Part shown: positions 1 to 8,910 of the stretch, one piece after another | How the letters are laid out: the number at the start of each line of letters is the position of its first letter | How positions within the stretch are numbered: the stretch's first letter is position 1 | Assembly (NCBI RefSeq): GCF_000633455.1 | Contig: NZ_AYMG01000014.1 | Location: forward strand, 1 to 64,000 | Length of the DNA stretch: 64,000 bases | Source: Pedobacter jeongneungensis | GTDB lineage: Bacteria; Bacteroidota; Bacteroidia; Sphingobacteriales; Sphingobacteriaceae | Direction of reading: 5' to 3' | Notes under the pieces: model-generated | The model's database searches: none | What the model saw: the letters and a program-made list of their open reading frames with translations, nothing else | What the model was told of the DNA's origin: nothing | Translations under genes and position numbers: made by a program

Positions 1-138
1 ATAAAGGATGGAGTAAAGCGTATTGTAAATGGTTATTAAAACTGCCTCTGTTTTCTCTGTGTAAACTCCGTGTACTCTGTGGTTAATCTATCATAAAATT
101 GTGTTTTCTATGCAAAACTTTGCGAACTTTGCGGTTAA
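1..138. other. Left-edge leader region with short word repeats
   Basis: No complete gene. One forward frame is open from the window edge to a TAA at 37-39 and could be the tail of a preceding gene, but 12 codons are too few to identify. Bases 45-95 hold the repeated words CTCTGTG and ACTCTGTGG, a style also seen before the ksgA start (20520-20555). No promoter box was recognised. Confidence 0.3.
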
Positions 139-747
139 ATGGAAAAGGTTAAAGTTTTAGCGCAGTACATGCCAGAACCAGCGGCACCGCTAATTGCCAA
201 GTGGATAGATTATTTTCAATGTGAATTTAAGATCGCTAAAACCCGTTCTACAAAACTGGGTGATTACCGTCATCCTTATCAGGGACGAGGCCATCGCATC
301 TCGGTAAATTTCAACCTTAACCACTATGCTTTTTTGGTTACCACTGTGCACGAGTTTGCGCATTTACTCACCTGGAACGATTTTAAAAATAAAGTAAAAC
401 CACATGGCTCTGAATGGAAGAAGAATTTCCAACGGATGATGGTCCCATTTTTTGAGCTGAACATTTTTCCTGATGATATCCACAAAGCGATTGATAATTA
501 CATGTCTAATCCGGCCGCATCAAGCTGTTCCGATCTGCATTTATCACGTGCATTAAAAAAATACGATAGCAACAAAACCGAAACGCTGCATTTGGAGCAA
601 CTACCGATTAATACCATTTTTAAAATCAAAGATGGGAGACGTTTTACCAAAGGTGAAAGGATCAGGAAAAGGTACCGCTGTGTATGCCTGGATGATAAAC
701 GTTTGTATCTGTTTAATCCTTTGGCAGAGGTTTTTGTAGTGGAATAA
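139..747 (+). CDS. SprT-like zinc metalloprotein
   Basis: A 202-residue protein with the SprT-type zinc motif HEFAH at residues 71-75, where His71 and His75 would bind zinc and Glu72 would be catalytic. A third histidine in PHGSEW (His89) fits the usual HExxH...H spacing. Family members are cytosolic, and eukaryotic relatives (Spartan) cut DNA-protein crosslinks, but the bacterial SprT-like role is not established. The C-terminal half (about 130-202) is basic and lacks the four-cysteine zinc ribbon of larger SprT proteins, so this is the compact form. The ATG follows directly on a purine-poor leader with no Shine-Dalgarno sequence. No signal peptide. The gene stands alone, convergent with ade. 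Confidence 0.8.
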   Translation: MEKVKVLAQYMPEPAAPLIAKWIDYFQCEFKIAKTRSTKLGDYRHPYQGRGHRISVNFNLNHYAFLVTTVHEFAHLLTWNDFKNKVKPHGSEWKKNFQRMMVPFFELNIFPDDIHKAIDNYMSNPAASSCSDLHLSRALKKYDSNKTETLHLEQLPINTIFKIKDGRRFTKGERIRKRYRCVCLDDKRLYLFNPLAEVFVVE

Positions 748-758
748 CGAAAAGTCGT

Positions 759-783
759 CATTTCGAGGAATAATTTATTGCAT
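759..783. repeat. Fragment of REP-like repeat
   Basis: The bases GTCGTCATTTCGAGGAA match the arm of the larger palindrome at 837-940 and the GTCATTTCGAGCGGA motif at 60026, so this looks like a decayed or solitary half element just after the SprT-like gene. Confidence 0.45.
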
Positions 784-836
784 AAAAGTCAATATGAATA
801 ACAGGGGAGCCTCAACCCACAGATAAAACGCCAGAA

Positions 837-940
837 GTCGTCATTGCGAGAAGGCTTTTTCAGCCGACGAAGCAATCTTAAACTATAGGTTATAGCGATC
901 GTTGTAAGATTGCTTCGTCGTTCCTCCTCGCAATGACGAC
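837..940. repeat. Long REP-like palindrome between convergent genes
   Basis: Two nested perfect arms form one hairpin of about 104 bp: GTCGTCATTGCGAG (837-850) pairs with 927-940, and CGACGAAGCAATCTTA (865-880) pairs with 905-920. On the minus strand it starts 7 bases after the adenine deaminase stop, so it can end transcription from both sides. The motif GTCATTGCGAG...CTCGCAATGAC is a recurrent Bacteroidota intergenic element; related copies lie at 24544, 49854 and 60026 in this window. Confidence 0.85.
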
Positions 941-946
941 ATTTTT

Positions 947-2584
947 TTATACAAACTTAAACTCATCCCCATCAAATAAACCTTTGTCGCTTAGTTTTAA
1001 ATGTGGAATCACCAATAGAGCCATAAAAGAAAGCGTCATGAAAGGGGCAAGTAAAGTGGAGCCTAAATCTTTTGCAAACTGATCTATTGAAGTATAACTT
1101 TCTGCAACTCGGTAACCGTTCTGATTGCTCATTAATCCGGCTACAGGCAAAGCTAGAACTTCTTCTTTCCCGTTGCCCAGGGCTACTACACCTCCGGTTT
1201 CTTTGATGACCAGGTTCACAGCTTCACAAATGCTCTTATCATCAGCACCAACGGCAATAATGTTATGACTGTCATGGGCAACGCTCGAAGCAATTGCGCC
1301 GTGCTTCAAGCCAAAATTCTTAACGAACGAAATTGCAACAGGTGCATCATGGTAACGGTTTACGACTACCATTTTTAATACATCATTTTCCAGATTGCTG
1401 ACAATGTTATTATTTAAAATCTTTGGTTTAGCTGATAAGCTGTTGGTGATCAATTGTCCGTCTAAAGCTTCAATTACGGGAATTTCTTCTTGTCCTGTAA
1501 ATGGATAAACAAAATCTTCTTCTTTTTTTAAACTGCAGTCGAAATGGTTTACCGATTCCTGATCTTTTACATGTTTTACCCAATCTCCAACGGTTTTACC
1601 ATTTTCGGCAAGTAATAACCCATCGATATAGGTTTGGTTAACTTTAAAGTTTTTTAAATCTTCTAATATGATAAAATCTGCCGGATCGTTAAATTGTAAC
1701 GAACCAACATCTAGTTTATAATGAAGAATAGGGTTGATACAGGCTGCTTGTAGGATATTGAAAATGTCGATCCCCTTTGCTACTGCCCTTGCACAAAGCT
1801 GATTGATGTGGTTTTCGACCAAGCTATCGGGATGTTTATCATCACTGCAGAACATCATCATTTGAGGCCAATCGTTTAACAGATCGATCAATGCTTCGAA
1901 ATTTTTGGCTGCACTTCCCTCGCGGATGAGGATTTTCATTCCGCGCTGTAATTTGTCCAGCGCTTCTTCTGCAGTAAAACATTCGTGATCTGTAGAAATT
2001 CCGGCATCGATATATTGTTGAACGGCATCGCCGCGTAAGCCTGGTGCATGTCCATCAACAGGTTTACCTAATTGATGAGCGGCAGCAATCTTTTTTAGAA
2101 CCTCTTCATCTTTATAAAGTACACCCGGAAAATTCATCATTTCGCTGAGGTATTTTATCTCAGGACGTTCTAAAAGCGCTTTTACATCATCGTGATTTAA
2201 TTCTGCACCTGCAGTTTCAAAAATTGTGGCCGGAACACAGCTCGGTGCGCCAAAGTTAAATTTAAAAGGCACGGTATTGCCGTTTTCGATCATAAATTCT
2301 ACACCTTCCATGCCGCAAACATTGGCAATTTCGTGGGGATCGCTTATGGTAGAAACCGTTCCGTGTACAACTGCCAGCCTCGCAAATTCACTTGGAATTA
2401 ACATGCTGCTTTCTATATGCACATGACTATCAATGAAGCCCGGAGAGATAAAAGGAAAGCCTTCCCGCTGGTCAGAAATTTTGGTGATTGATTTTATTTT
2501 GCCTCTATCAACCTCCACTTCGCCAAAGAAAATATTTCGTTTTGTGATGTCGATGATATTTCCTTCGACTTTAAAATTGCTCAT
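947..2584 (-). CDS. ade: Adenine deaminase
   Basis: A 545-residue amidohydrolase converting adenine to hypoxanthine and ammonia in purine salvage. The metal-binding motif [13 protein letters not shown] lies at residues 48-60 (His54, His56), typical of bacterial Ade rather than the eukaryotic adenosine-type enzyme. The middle part carries the DGHAPG and DHE motifs that complete the dinuclear metal site, and the C-terminal Ade-specific domain includes [10 protein letters not shown]. The length matches the family. Cytosolic, no signal peptide. The ATG start is supported by the family N-terminus. Downstream is the long palindrome 837-940; upstream is a word tract (2602-2653). No partner purine genes are adjacent. 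Confidence 0.93.
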   Translation of the reverse strand: MSNFKVEGNIIDITKRNIFFGEVEVDRGKIKSITKISDQREGFPFISPGFIDSHVHIESSMLIPSEFARLAVVHGTVSTISDPHEIANVCGMEGVEFMIENGNTVPFKFNFGAPSCVPATIFETAGAELNHDDVKALLERPEIKYLSEMMNFPGVLYKDEEVLKKIAAAHQLGKPVDGHAPGLRGDAVQQYIDAGISTDHECFTAEEALDKLQRGMKILIREGSAAKNFEALIDLLNDWPQMMMFCSDDKHPDSLVENHINQLCARAVAKGIDIFNILQAACINPILHYKLDVGSLQFNDPADFIILEDLKNFKVNQTYIDGLLLAENGKTVGDWVKHVKDQESVNHFDCSLKKEEDFVYPFTGQEEIPVIEALDGQLITNSLSAKPKILNNNIVSNLENDVLKMVVVNRYHDAPVAISFVKNFGLKHGAIASSVAHDSHNIIAVGADDKSICEAVNLVIKETGGVVALGNGKEEVLALPVAGLMSNQNGYRVAESYTSIDQFAKDLGSTLLAPFMTLSFMALLVIPHLKLSDKGLFDGDEFKFV

Positions 2585-2601
2585 TTATTTTGTGTTTAAC
2601 T

Positions 2602-2653
2602 GGTTAATTGTATAATCGGTTAACTGTAGATTTACCTTAACAATTAACCGATT
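2602..2653. repeat. Word tract with two alternative hairpins
   Basis: GGTTAATTGT (2602-2611) can pair with ACAATTAACC (2640-2649), and AATCGGTTAA (2614-2623) can pair with TTAACCGATT (2644-2653). The right arms overlap, so the two hairpins exclude each other. It lies between the end of the E1 gene and the start of ade, both on the minus strand. The same words AACAATTAACCGATT recur at 32611-32625. Confidence 0.6.
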
Positions 2654-2679
2654 TGAACAGTTTATACGATTAATCTATC

Positions 2680-4656
2680 TTAGTATTTTAATAATTTATC
2701 TATGGTTTCTGCTAATCTTGCCTTAGCCAGGAAATCGTCTTCTAATACCTTGCTCATCGGGATTGCCGTATCTAAACTTGCACAACGCATTACAGGAGCA
2801 TCCAGATAAGAGAAACAATGTTCCCCGATCCATGCGGAGATTTCTGCACCAAAACCGTTGGTTAAGGTATCTTCGTGTAAAATTAAAACTCTCCCTGTAC
2901 TTTTTACGGCTTTACTAACGGTTTCTTTATCCCAGGGTTGAAGTGTACGCAAATCAATTAAGGTAGCACTGCTTTCCGGGTGTTGTTTAAGGTAATCTAA
3001 AGCCCAATGAACGCCTAAACCGTAGGTAACAATGGTGAATTTATTTCCATCGATAAGTTTAACGGCTTTTCCAATTTCCGTAGTATAATAACCATCTGGA
3101 ACAGGAGCAGTTAAACTTCTGTACAGGTATTTATGTTCAAAGTACAGAACTGGATTAGGATCTTCAATAGCTGCCAGTAGCAAACCTTTCGCATCTTCAG
3201 GGAAAGCCGGATAAACGATTTTCAAACCAGGTGTTTTGGTAAACCAGGCTTCATTACTTTGTGAGTGAAATGGGCCGGCACCTGTTCCTGCCCCTGTAGG
3301 CATGCGCACTACCACATCGGCCTTTTCGCCCCAGCGGTAATGTGTTTTGGCGAGATTATTCACGATCTGATTAAATCCTACGGTTACGAAATCGGCAAAC
3401 TGCATTTCTACCACGGCTTTATAACCATTAATGGATAAGCCTAAACCAGCACCAACAATGGCCGATTCGCAGATGGGAGTATTGCGGACCCTGCCTTTGC
3501 CATATTTTGCGGTAAAACCATCGGTGATTTTAAAAGCGCCACCATAATCAGCAATATCCTGGCCCATTAAAACCAGATTAGGGTATTTTTGCATAGCCAA
3601 GTCCAATCCATCTGTTATGGCATCTAAATATCTTTTATCTGTGGAAGTTTGACTAGATCGAATAACTTCTTGCTGATAGGGATAATACATATCAGTCTCT
3701 TCCTGATTGGCATTCGCCACAGGCTCAGCTTCGCTAAAAGCTTCTTCAACTTCTAATTCAATATCTCTTTTAACCTGAATTTTAATGTCGATTACCGCAT
3801 CAGAAGTTAAAATGCCTTGCTCAATTAAATAGGCTTCGTAATTGTTCAAGGGATCTTTCTTTTCCCATTCATCAAATAGTTCTTGTGGGACATATTTAGT
3901 GCCTGATGCTTCTTCATGTCCACGCATCCTGAAAGTAAGGCATTCTACCAAAACTGGTCTTGGATCTTTTCGGATTTCCATGGCTAGCTGGTTGATGGTA
4001 TCATAAACTTCTAAAATATTATTCCCGTCTATCTGAATACCTTCTACACCATAACCAACGGCCTTATCGACCAAATTTTTGCACCTGAACTGTTCTGAAT
4101 TTGGCGTAGAAAGCCCATATCCATTATTTTCGATAAGGAAGATAACAGGGAGGTTCCAAACAGCCGCAACATTTACAGCTTCATGGAAATCGCCTTCGCT
4201 GGTTGCACCTTCACCGGTATAAACCAAGGTGGCATGTTGTTTACTGGCCAAAACATCGGCCAATGCAATACCATCGGCTAAAGCCATCTGTGGGCCGAGG
4301 TGGGATATCATCCCAATGATTTTATAATCTTGCGTGCCAAAATGGAAGGAGCGATCGCGGCCTTTTGTAAAACCGGTGATTTTACCCTGCCATTGGGCCA
4401 TTAATTTTTTTAAGGGGATATCGCGTGAGGTAAAAACACCCAGATTACGGTGCATAGGTAAAATATATTCATCGCTTTGCATGGCCAGGGTGCTGCCAAC
4501 TGCTATGGCTTCCTGACCAATGCCCGAAAACCATTTGCCAATCCGGCCCTGACGCAAAAGTTTAAGCATTTTGTCTTCAACCATCCGGGGGTAAAGCAAT
4601 CTTTTGTATAAATTCAATAAGAATTTGTCGTCTTTATCTCCTCGATTGAAATGCAT
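2680..4656 (-). CDS. Fused alpha-beta 2-oxoacid dehydrogenase E1 component
   Basis: A 658-residue fusion of both E1 subunits of a 2-oxoacid dehydrogenase complex (branched-chain or pyruvate type). Residues 1-330 are the alpha part with the thiamine diphosphate motif beginning GEGATSEGDFHEA (148-160) and closing at ENNGYG (176-181). Residues about 340-658 are the beta part with GQDIADYGGAFK and the transketolase C-terminal domain. E1 decarboxylates the 2-oxoacid and passes the acyl group to the E2 lipoyl domain; E2 and E3 genes are not in this window. Fused E1 is common in Bacteroidota. The substrate cannot be told from sequence alone. A word tract (2602-2653) follows the stop. Confidence 0.9.
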   Translation of the reverse strand: MHFNRGDKDDKFLLNLYKRLLYPRMVEDKMLKLLRQGRIGKWFSGIGQEAIAVGSTLAMQSDEYILPMHRNLGVFTSRDIPLKKLMAQWQGKITGFTKGRDRSFHFGTQDYKIIGMISHLGPQMALADGIALADVLASKQHATLVYTGEGATSEGDFHEAVNVAAVWNLPVIFLIENNGYGLSTPNSEQFRCKNLVDKAVGYGVEGIQIDGNNILEVYDTINQLAMEIRKDPRPVLVECLTFRMRGHEEASGTKYVPQELFDEWEKKDPLNNYEAYLIEQGILTSDAVIDIKIQVKRDIELEVEEAFSEAEPVANANQEETDMYYPYQQEVIRSSQTSTDKRYLDAITDGLDLAMQKYPNLVLMGQDIADYGGAFKITDGFTAKYGKGRVRNTPICESAIVGAGLGLSINGYKAVVEMQFADFVTVGFNQIVNNLAKTHYRWGEKADVVVRMPTGAGTGAGPFHSQSNEAWFTKTPGLKIVYPAFPEDAKGLLLAAIEDPNPVLYFEHKYLYRSLTAPVPDGYYTTEIGKAVKLIDGNKFTIVTYGLGVHWALDYLKQHPESSATLIDLRTLQPWDKETVSKAVKSTGRVLILHEDTLTNGFGAEISAWIGEHCFSYLDAPVMRCASLDTAIPMSKVLEDDFLAKARLAETIDKLLKY

Positions 4657-4716
4657 AGTAGGCTTTTGATTATTGCTTTAAGAAATATCCCATGGATTGA
4701 AGGCTTTAAATGGAAC

Positions 4717-4932
4717 TTAGGCATTATTGTTGTTGCCTCTACCATCAATTACAGATTGTTGAAATTCCTCATATTGCTCATCAGTTAGATTTAAAGAACC
4801 TCTAAATCTTTTATGAAGACTTTCTTTTGGCTTGTTATCTTTTTCTAAGATTTTAACAATACCTAAAGCCTCTAAATCTTGTATAAGTTTGTAAGCTTTA
4901 TCGTTTTTGATTTGCAACAAAACCGTATCCAT
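4717..4932 (-). CDS. Orphan antitoxin-like small protein
   Basis: A 71-residue protein whose layout matches small Bacteroidota antitoxins: an N-terminal strand of alternating hydrophobics (VLLQIKND), a helix KAYKLIQDLEALGIVKIL, and a charged tail containing KRFRGSLNLTDEQ. Antitoxins of this shape normally overlap a PIN or RelE toxin gene downstream. Here the next gene downstream on the same strand is the E1 dehydrogenase, 60 bp away, and no toxin remnant is readable in the gap. It shares the N-terminal pattern of the antitoxin at 22788-22994. Function as antitoxin is inferred from resemblance only. Confidence 0.55.
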   Translation of the reverse strand: MDTVLLQIKNDKAYKLIQDLEALGIVKILEKDNKPKESLHKRFRGSLNLTDEQYEEFQQSVIDGRGNNNNA

Positions 4933-4952
4933 ATTTTTTTTCTAATGTATAT

Positions 4953-4960
4953 CAAATATA
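4953..4960 (-). promoter_or_regulatory. Predicted -7 box of the orphan antitoxin gene
   Basis: TATATTTG on the minus strand fits the Bacteroidota -7 consensus TAnnTTTG, 21 bases before the ATG at 4932. No clear -33 TTG was found. Confidence 0.4.
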
Positions 4961-5022
4961 CAAAATATGAGGTTGACTATGTACTTTATGATTTAATGTT
5001 AGGCGGACTGAAGACTCCGGAC

Positions 5023-6408
5023 TTAGGACTCCCGACTTTTCTTCAACTCTTCCCACTGTTTGGCGAAAGATTTATCTGCTACTTTTGGCATTTCGCGGTA
5101 CTTGCCCCAGCTCTTTTTGAAGAAACTTTTGAGCATAAAGTTTTTAAACTTGCCACCGAAGAAATCCATCCATTTGCGGTTTTGCATCATTTTATTAAAC
5201 ATGCTCCAGCCAATTTCCTCTTTTTTGCCATTATCATGAGCCGCTGCAGCATCCCTACGATTAAGGAGTAACATTTTATGGATATCGATTTTAACAGGGC
5301 ATACTTCCGAACATTTGCCGCAAAGGCTGGAAGCATAGCTTAAATGTTTAAACTCTTCCATGCCTTTAAAATGAGGCGTAATAACCGATCCGATAGGCCC
5401 ACTATAAGTAGTATTGTAGGTATGCCCACCAATATTTTTATAAACCGGGCAGGCATTTAAACAAGCACCGCAACGGATGCAGTATAAAGCCTGTCTTTGG
5501 TCTTTTTGTGCCAATAAATTAGTACGACCGTTATCCAGCAAGATCACGTACATTTCCTCAGGTCCATCGGTTTCATTTGGCTGGCGTGGACCACTTAAAA
5601 TGGTATTATAAACGGTTAAGTTCTGTCCGGTTCCGTGTGATGCCAGTAAAGGCCAGAACAGATCAAGATCGGCCATAGAAGGAATTACCTTCTCAATGCC
5701 TACAATTGCAATATGAATTTTAGGGAAAGTGGTACTTAAACGTGCATTGCCTTCATTTTCAGTAAGAGCAATGCTTCCGGTATCTGCAATTAGAAAATTC
5801 CCACCACTGATGCCAATATCGGCTGTTAGATATCTATCACGAAGCAATTCCCTTGCTTTTTGTACCAACTGAGGGGGAGTAGCATCTATAGGGGTGCCAA
5901 ATTTATCATGAAATAGCTGAGCAATATCAGTTGCACTTAAGTGCATGGCCGGGGTAACAATATGGTAAGGCGCTTGCCCAAGCAATTGAACAATGTATTC
6001 GCCTAAATCACTTTCTAAAGATTCAATGTTGTTCTTTTCAAGGAAATCGTTGAGGTGGATTTCCTCAGTGGTCATCGATTTTGATTTGATAACCGTTTTG
6101 CCGTTATTCCTTTTGATGATGTTGAGGATTTCCTGCTGTGCTTCTTCGGCATCATTTGCCCAGATTACCTTACCGCCACGGCGCTGGAAATTCGACTCGA
6201 ATTCTGGTAAGAACTTGTCGAGATTTTCCATTACCCGCCATTTAATAACGTGTGCCTTTTTTTTGGATGCCTCTAAATTTTCAAATTTTGACAGGCCGCG
6301 TTCAACAGCTACATTGTATTTGCCAATATTATAATTTATGGTTTTACGATGCGGTAAATCGAAAGCTTTTTCGTCAGATTTCTCTAAAAATTCCTCGGCA
6401 ATATTCAT
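5023..6408 (-). CDS. lutB: LutB-like iron-sulfur protein of lactate oxidation
   Basis: A 461-residue LutB/YkgF-type protein. Cysteines in CIRCGACLNACPVY (about 310-323) and CGKCSEVCPV (about 363-372) bind the 4Fe-4S clusters; the N-terminal two thirds is the LUD domain. In other bacteria LutB works with LutA and LutC to oxidise L-lactate to pyruvate at the membrane. LutA and LutC are not adjacent here. An in-frame TTG at 6411 directly precedes the ATG at 6408; ATG is preferred. The last codons (SRES, stop) are written in a GGAGTCC word repeat, so the C-terminus appears to have been overwritten or extended by intergenic repeat DNA. Confidence 0.85.
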   Translation of the reverse strand: MNIAEEFLEKSDEKAFDLPHRKTINYNIGKYNVAVERGLSKFENLEASKKKAHVIKWRVMENLDKFLPEFESNFQRRGGKVIWANDAEEAQQEILNIIKRNNGKTVIKSKSMTTEEIHLNDFLEKNNIESLESDLGEYIVQLLGQAPYHIVTPAMHLSATDIAQLFHDKFGTPIDATPPQLVQKARELLRDRYLTADIGISGGNFLIADTGSIALTENEGNARLSTTFPKIHIAIVGIEKVIPSMADLDLFWPLLASHGTGQNLTVYNTILSGPRQPNETDGPEEMYVILLDNGRTNLLAQKDQRQALYCIRCGACLNACPVYKNIGGHTYNTTYSGPIGSVITPHFKGMEEFKHLSYASSLCGKCSEVCPVKIDIHKMLLLNRRDAAAAHDNGKKEEIGWSMFNKMMQNRKWMDFFGGKFKNFMLKSFFKKSWGKYREMPKVADKSFAKQWEELKKSRES

Positions 6409-6477
6409 CAATAGTTATTTTGTAATAGGGTAACGAATATTAAATGATTTTAGTTTTTAGCTATTCCGTTATAAATT

Positions 6478-6485
6478 CAAAGATA
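6478..6485 (-). promoter_or_regulatory. Predicted -7 box of lutB
   Basis: TATCTTTG on the minus strand matches TAnnTTTG. Transcription would begin about 65 bases before the ATG at 6408, a longer leader than for most genes here. No convincing -33 element was found. Confidence 0.35.
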
Positions 6486-6545
6486 GGAAACCGTATTGAG
6501 TTTATTTTTAGAAAAGTTAAACAAACGAAATAGTTGTTTTTTGTT

Positions 6546-6932
6546 TTACCAGATTACAGTAGCTAGGTATCTTTTTGCAACCTCATCACTTGAAATTAGA
6601 TTTAAACCTAATTCCATACTTGTAGCTATAATAATTCTGTCAAATGGATCGCGGTGAATAAAAGGGAGTGTCTTAAGTATTTTTAATGTCTCAAAATTAA
6701 TCGGGATGATAGTAATTTTACTGGCATTACACGAATCTATTAATTCATCTAATGAATATTGTAACTGCAATTTGCCCAAAGATTGCTTTATGGTAATTTC
6801 CCATAAACTTGCGATACTTAAGTAAAGTTGTGTGGTTGAATCTTCTAAAATTTTTCTTGCTGCTTTCGATAGTGCAATATTATCATCTTGCATCCACAGT
6901 AAAACATGAGTATCAAGCAAATACTTATTCAC
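6546..6932 (-). CDS. VapC-type PIN-domain toxin
   Basis: A 128-residue PIN-domain protein of the Sll0205-like group. The acidic site starts at LLDTHVLLW (residues 5-13), followed by SLWEI near residue 42 and HRDPFDR near residue 93, which together form the Mg-binding pocket of a ribonuclease. It starts with GTG; the GTG overlaps the antitoxin stop by one base (TAGTG), so translation is probably coupled. The next ATG would delete the first catalytic aspartate, which supports the GTG. Partner: the DUF2281-like antitoxin at 6932-7141. Expected to cleave RNA when released; the target is unknown. Confidence 0.85.
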   Translation of the reverse strand: MNKYLLDTHVLLWMQDDNIALSKAARKILEDSTTQLYLSIASLWEITIKQSLGKLQLQYSLDELIDSCNASKITIIPINFETLKILKTLPFIHRDPFDRIIIATSMELGLNLISSDEVAKRYLATVIW

Positions 6933-7141
6933 TACATATATTCTTTGAAATCATCCAACGGGGCATTAAAATCATCACTCATCTTCATCTTCCCCTTAAG
7001 TAAACCGAGTTTTCTAGGGTTATTTCCCTCATCTTTTTTATTTACTTTCTTTTGTAAAATAAAATCAATAAAGTCTTCTACCTCTTGCTGATAGGCAACA
7101 GGGATCATCTTAATTTTTTCAAAAATATTGAACTGATCCAT
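6932..7141 (-). CDS. DUF2281-like antitoxin of the PIN pair
   Basis: A 69-residue protein with the DUF2281 pattern: an N-terminal helix ending IPVAYQQEVEDFIDFIL (about 13-29), a basic linker, and a C-terminal toxin-binding segment with GLLKGKMKMSDDFNAPLDDF. DUF2281 proteins are VapB-type antitoxins that bind the PIN toxin and usually repress their own operon. Gene order antitoxin then toxin, and the one-base overlap, are typical. A -7 box lies 15 bases upstream (7156-7163). The small basic and acidic halves give no signal peptide or membrane segment. Confidence 0.8.
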   Translation of the reverse strand: MDQFNIFEKIKMIPVAYQQEVEDFIDFILQKKVNKKDEGNNPRKLGLLKGKMKMSDDFNAPLDDFKEYM

Positions 7142-7155
7142 AAATGCGCTTTTAT

Positions 7156-7163
7156 CAAAAATA
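7156..7163 (-). promoter_or_regulatory. Predicted -7 box of the vapBC-like operon
   Basis: TATTTTTG on the minus strand matches TAnnTTTG, 15 bases before the antitoxin ATG at 7141, giving a leader of about 10 bases. A -33 element is not clear. Confidence 0.4.
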
Positions 7164-7205
7164 ACATTTTAATCTTGAAATATAAAGTTGCAAATCACTG
7201 TACAT

Positions 7206-7232
7206 AAAAAAGCCCCGACATTAATCGAGGCT
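7206..7232 (-). terminator. Rho-independent terminator of the M28 peptidase gene
   Basis: On the minus strand AGCCTCGA (7225-7232) pairs with the complement at 7211-7218 (one G-U), followed by six T residues. It lies 17 bases after the peptidase stop. Confidence 0.85.
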
Positions 7233-7248
7233 CAGTGTTTTTATATCA

Positions 7249-8883
7249 TTATTTCTTTGGATTTCCTTTTCCATCCATGTCTACTGCCGGACGTTTAGGT
7301 CTGTTGGCCAGTTCCCATGCGGTAAAATAGGTCAGTTTTGCTCTTTTAGCCAAAAGTGGAAAGTTGATTTTGCTTACCTCATCACCTGGCTTGTGGTAAT
7401 CCTGTTGTAGCATTCCGTCATAATAGAAGATGATTGGAATACCCAATTTAGCGAAGTTATAATGATCTGAGCGGTAATAAATCTGCTCCGGATCTTTTGG
7501 ATCATCATATTTGTAATCCAGTTTCATTTTGGTATAAGTTGCATTAACCTGCTCACTTAATTTACCCAAATCGCTGCTTAGCATATTCGAGCCTACAGAG
7601 TAGATATAATTTGCAGAATCTGGCTTGCCCAAATATTCTTCACCTGTACGGCCGATCATGTCTGTATTTAAATCCGCAATGGTGTTTGCAACAGGAAAAA
7701 CAGGGTGTTCAGAATACCATTCAGAACCCCAAAGTCCTTTTTCCTCACCAACAACAGTCATAAAAAGGATACTGCGTTTAGAACCTTTTCCAGCTTTTTT
7801 AGCATCTGTAAATGCTTTAGCCATCAATAAAACACCAGTAGTTCCCGATCCGTCATCGTCGGCACCATTGTTTACTTTGTCTTTTGCATTTGGATCAGTT
7901 TCTAAACCGATGTGATCATAATGACCTGTAAGGATCAATACTTCTTTTTTAAGTATCGGATCAGAGCCTTCTAAATAACCTAAAACATTTTCGCATCTAA
8001 CCGCGGTTTCTGTTTTTGCTGCACTTGCCGAGAAAGGTGTATTTAATACTTTTGAAGCAGGAGCCTGGCTTTCTGTTATTTTTTTCTGAAGATCTGCAAC
8101 AGTAGTATTAGATGCTTTGAACAATTCATTTGCTAAAGCTACTGATATCGAGATACGAGGTGTTTCATTTTGCTTTTGAGCTTCGATAGCCGCATTGGTT
8201 TTCACCATCACGCGACCTTTTTTTAAGGTTTGTTTGGTGTTTTCGGTTATCCTGTCAACAGCAGGATCAATCAGGATAATTGCTTTAACATTGTTTTCGG
8301 CAAAATATTTTGCCCTTGCCTCCAAAGTTGCACGATAAGCTGCTCTATCGATCCTTGTGCCTGGTTTTAAGGTTGGATCGCCACCATTGAACATCATCAC
8401 TACTTTACCTTTAATATCAGTACCTGCAAAATCGTTGTAGTTATCTCTTTTTATTCCATAACCAATAAATACAATTTCGTCTGTAGAGAAGGTAAAACCT
8501 TTATCGCTAATTAAGCTAGGTGATACCAGGTAATCTTTTTGGTATTCTTTTGGCTGACCATTCACCGTTAACTGGCTTTCTTTTAAAGTAACATTAACCA
8601 GATCGATCTTTTGGAAGTAGCTGCCATTTACCGGTGCTTTTAAACCTAACGACTTGAAGTAATTGCTGATATAATCTGCGGCCATCCAGGCACCTTTAGT
8701 TCCCGTTTCACGGCCCTCATATTCATCAGATGCTAAAACAGAAAGGTGTTTGTAAGCATTCTCAGGATTAATCGCCTTGCTAAACTTTATGGCATCCTGA
8801 TTAGGCTTTAGTGGTGTGATTTGGCTAAAGCAACTCGCTGATATAAGCGACGCCAAACCAAAGGTTAAAAATTTTTTGTTCAT
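7249..8883 (-). CDS. Secreted M28 family metallopeptidase
   Basis: A 544-residue exported peptidase. The signal peptide runs to about residue 20 (SASCFSQ). An inserted protease-associated (PA) domain lies at about 100-260. The M28 zinc site is seen as GHYDHIG, NNGADDDGSG, GEEKGLWGS and NTDMIGRTG, which give His, bridging Asp, the catalytic Glu-Glu pair and Asp; the last His is in RSDHYNFA. Such enzymes are di-zinc aminopeptidases of the outer membrane or periplasm. No type IX C-terminal sorting domain is seen; the tail (RPKRPAVDMDGKGNPKK) is short and charged. It ends at the hairpin 7206-7232 and is monocistronic. Confidence 0.9.
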   Translation of the reverse strand: MNKKFLTFGLASLISASCFSQITPLKPNQDAIKFSKAINPENAYKHLSVLASDEYEGRETGTKGAWMAADYISNYFKSLGLKAPVNGSYFQKIDLVNVTLKESQLTVNGQPKEYQKDYLVSPSLISDKGFTFSTDEIVFIGYGIKRDNYNDFAGTDIKGKVVMMFNGGDPTLKPGTRIDRAAYRATLEARAKYFAENNVKAIILIDPAVDRITENTKQTLKKGRVMVKTNAAIEAQKQNETPRISISVALANELFKASNTTVADLQKKITESQAPASKVLNTPFSASAAKTETAVRCENVLGYLEGSDPILKKEVLILTGHYDHIGLETDPNAKDKVNNGADDDGSGTTGVLLMAKAFTDAKKAGKGSKRSILFMTVVGEEKGLWGSEWYSEHPVFPVANTIADLNTDMIGRTGEEYLGKPDSANYIYSVGSNMLSSDLGKLSEQVNATYTKMKLDYKYDDPKDPEQIYYRSDHYNFAKLGIPIIFYYDGMLQQDYHKPGDEVSKINFPLLAKRAKLTYFTAWELANRPKRPAVDMDGKGNPKK

Positions 8884-8910
8884 TATGATAATAGTTAGTT
8901 GAGTTTTTTG

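Noticed and set aside
4879..5271. 130-residue forward gene over the lutB 3' end
   Set aside because: It lies on the opposite strand to lutB and the orphan antitoxin, and its sequence reads as an antisense shadow.
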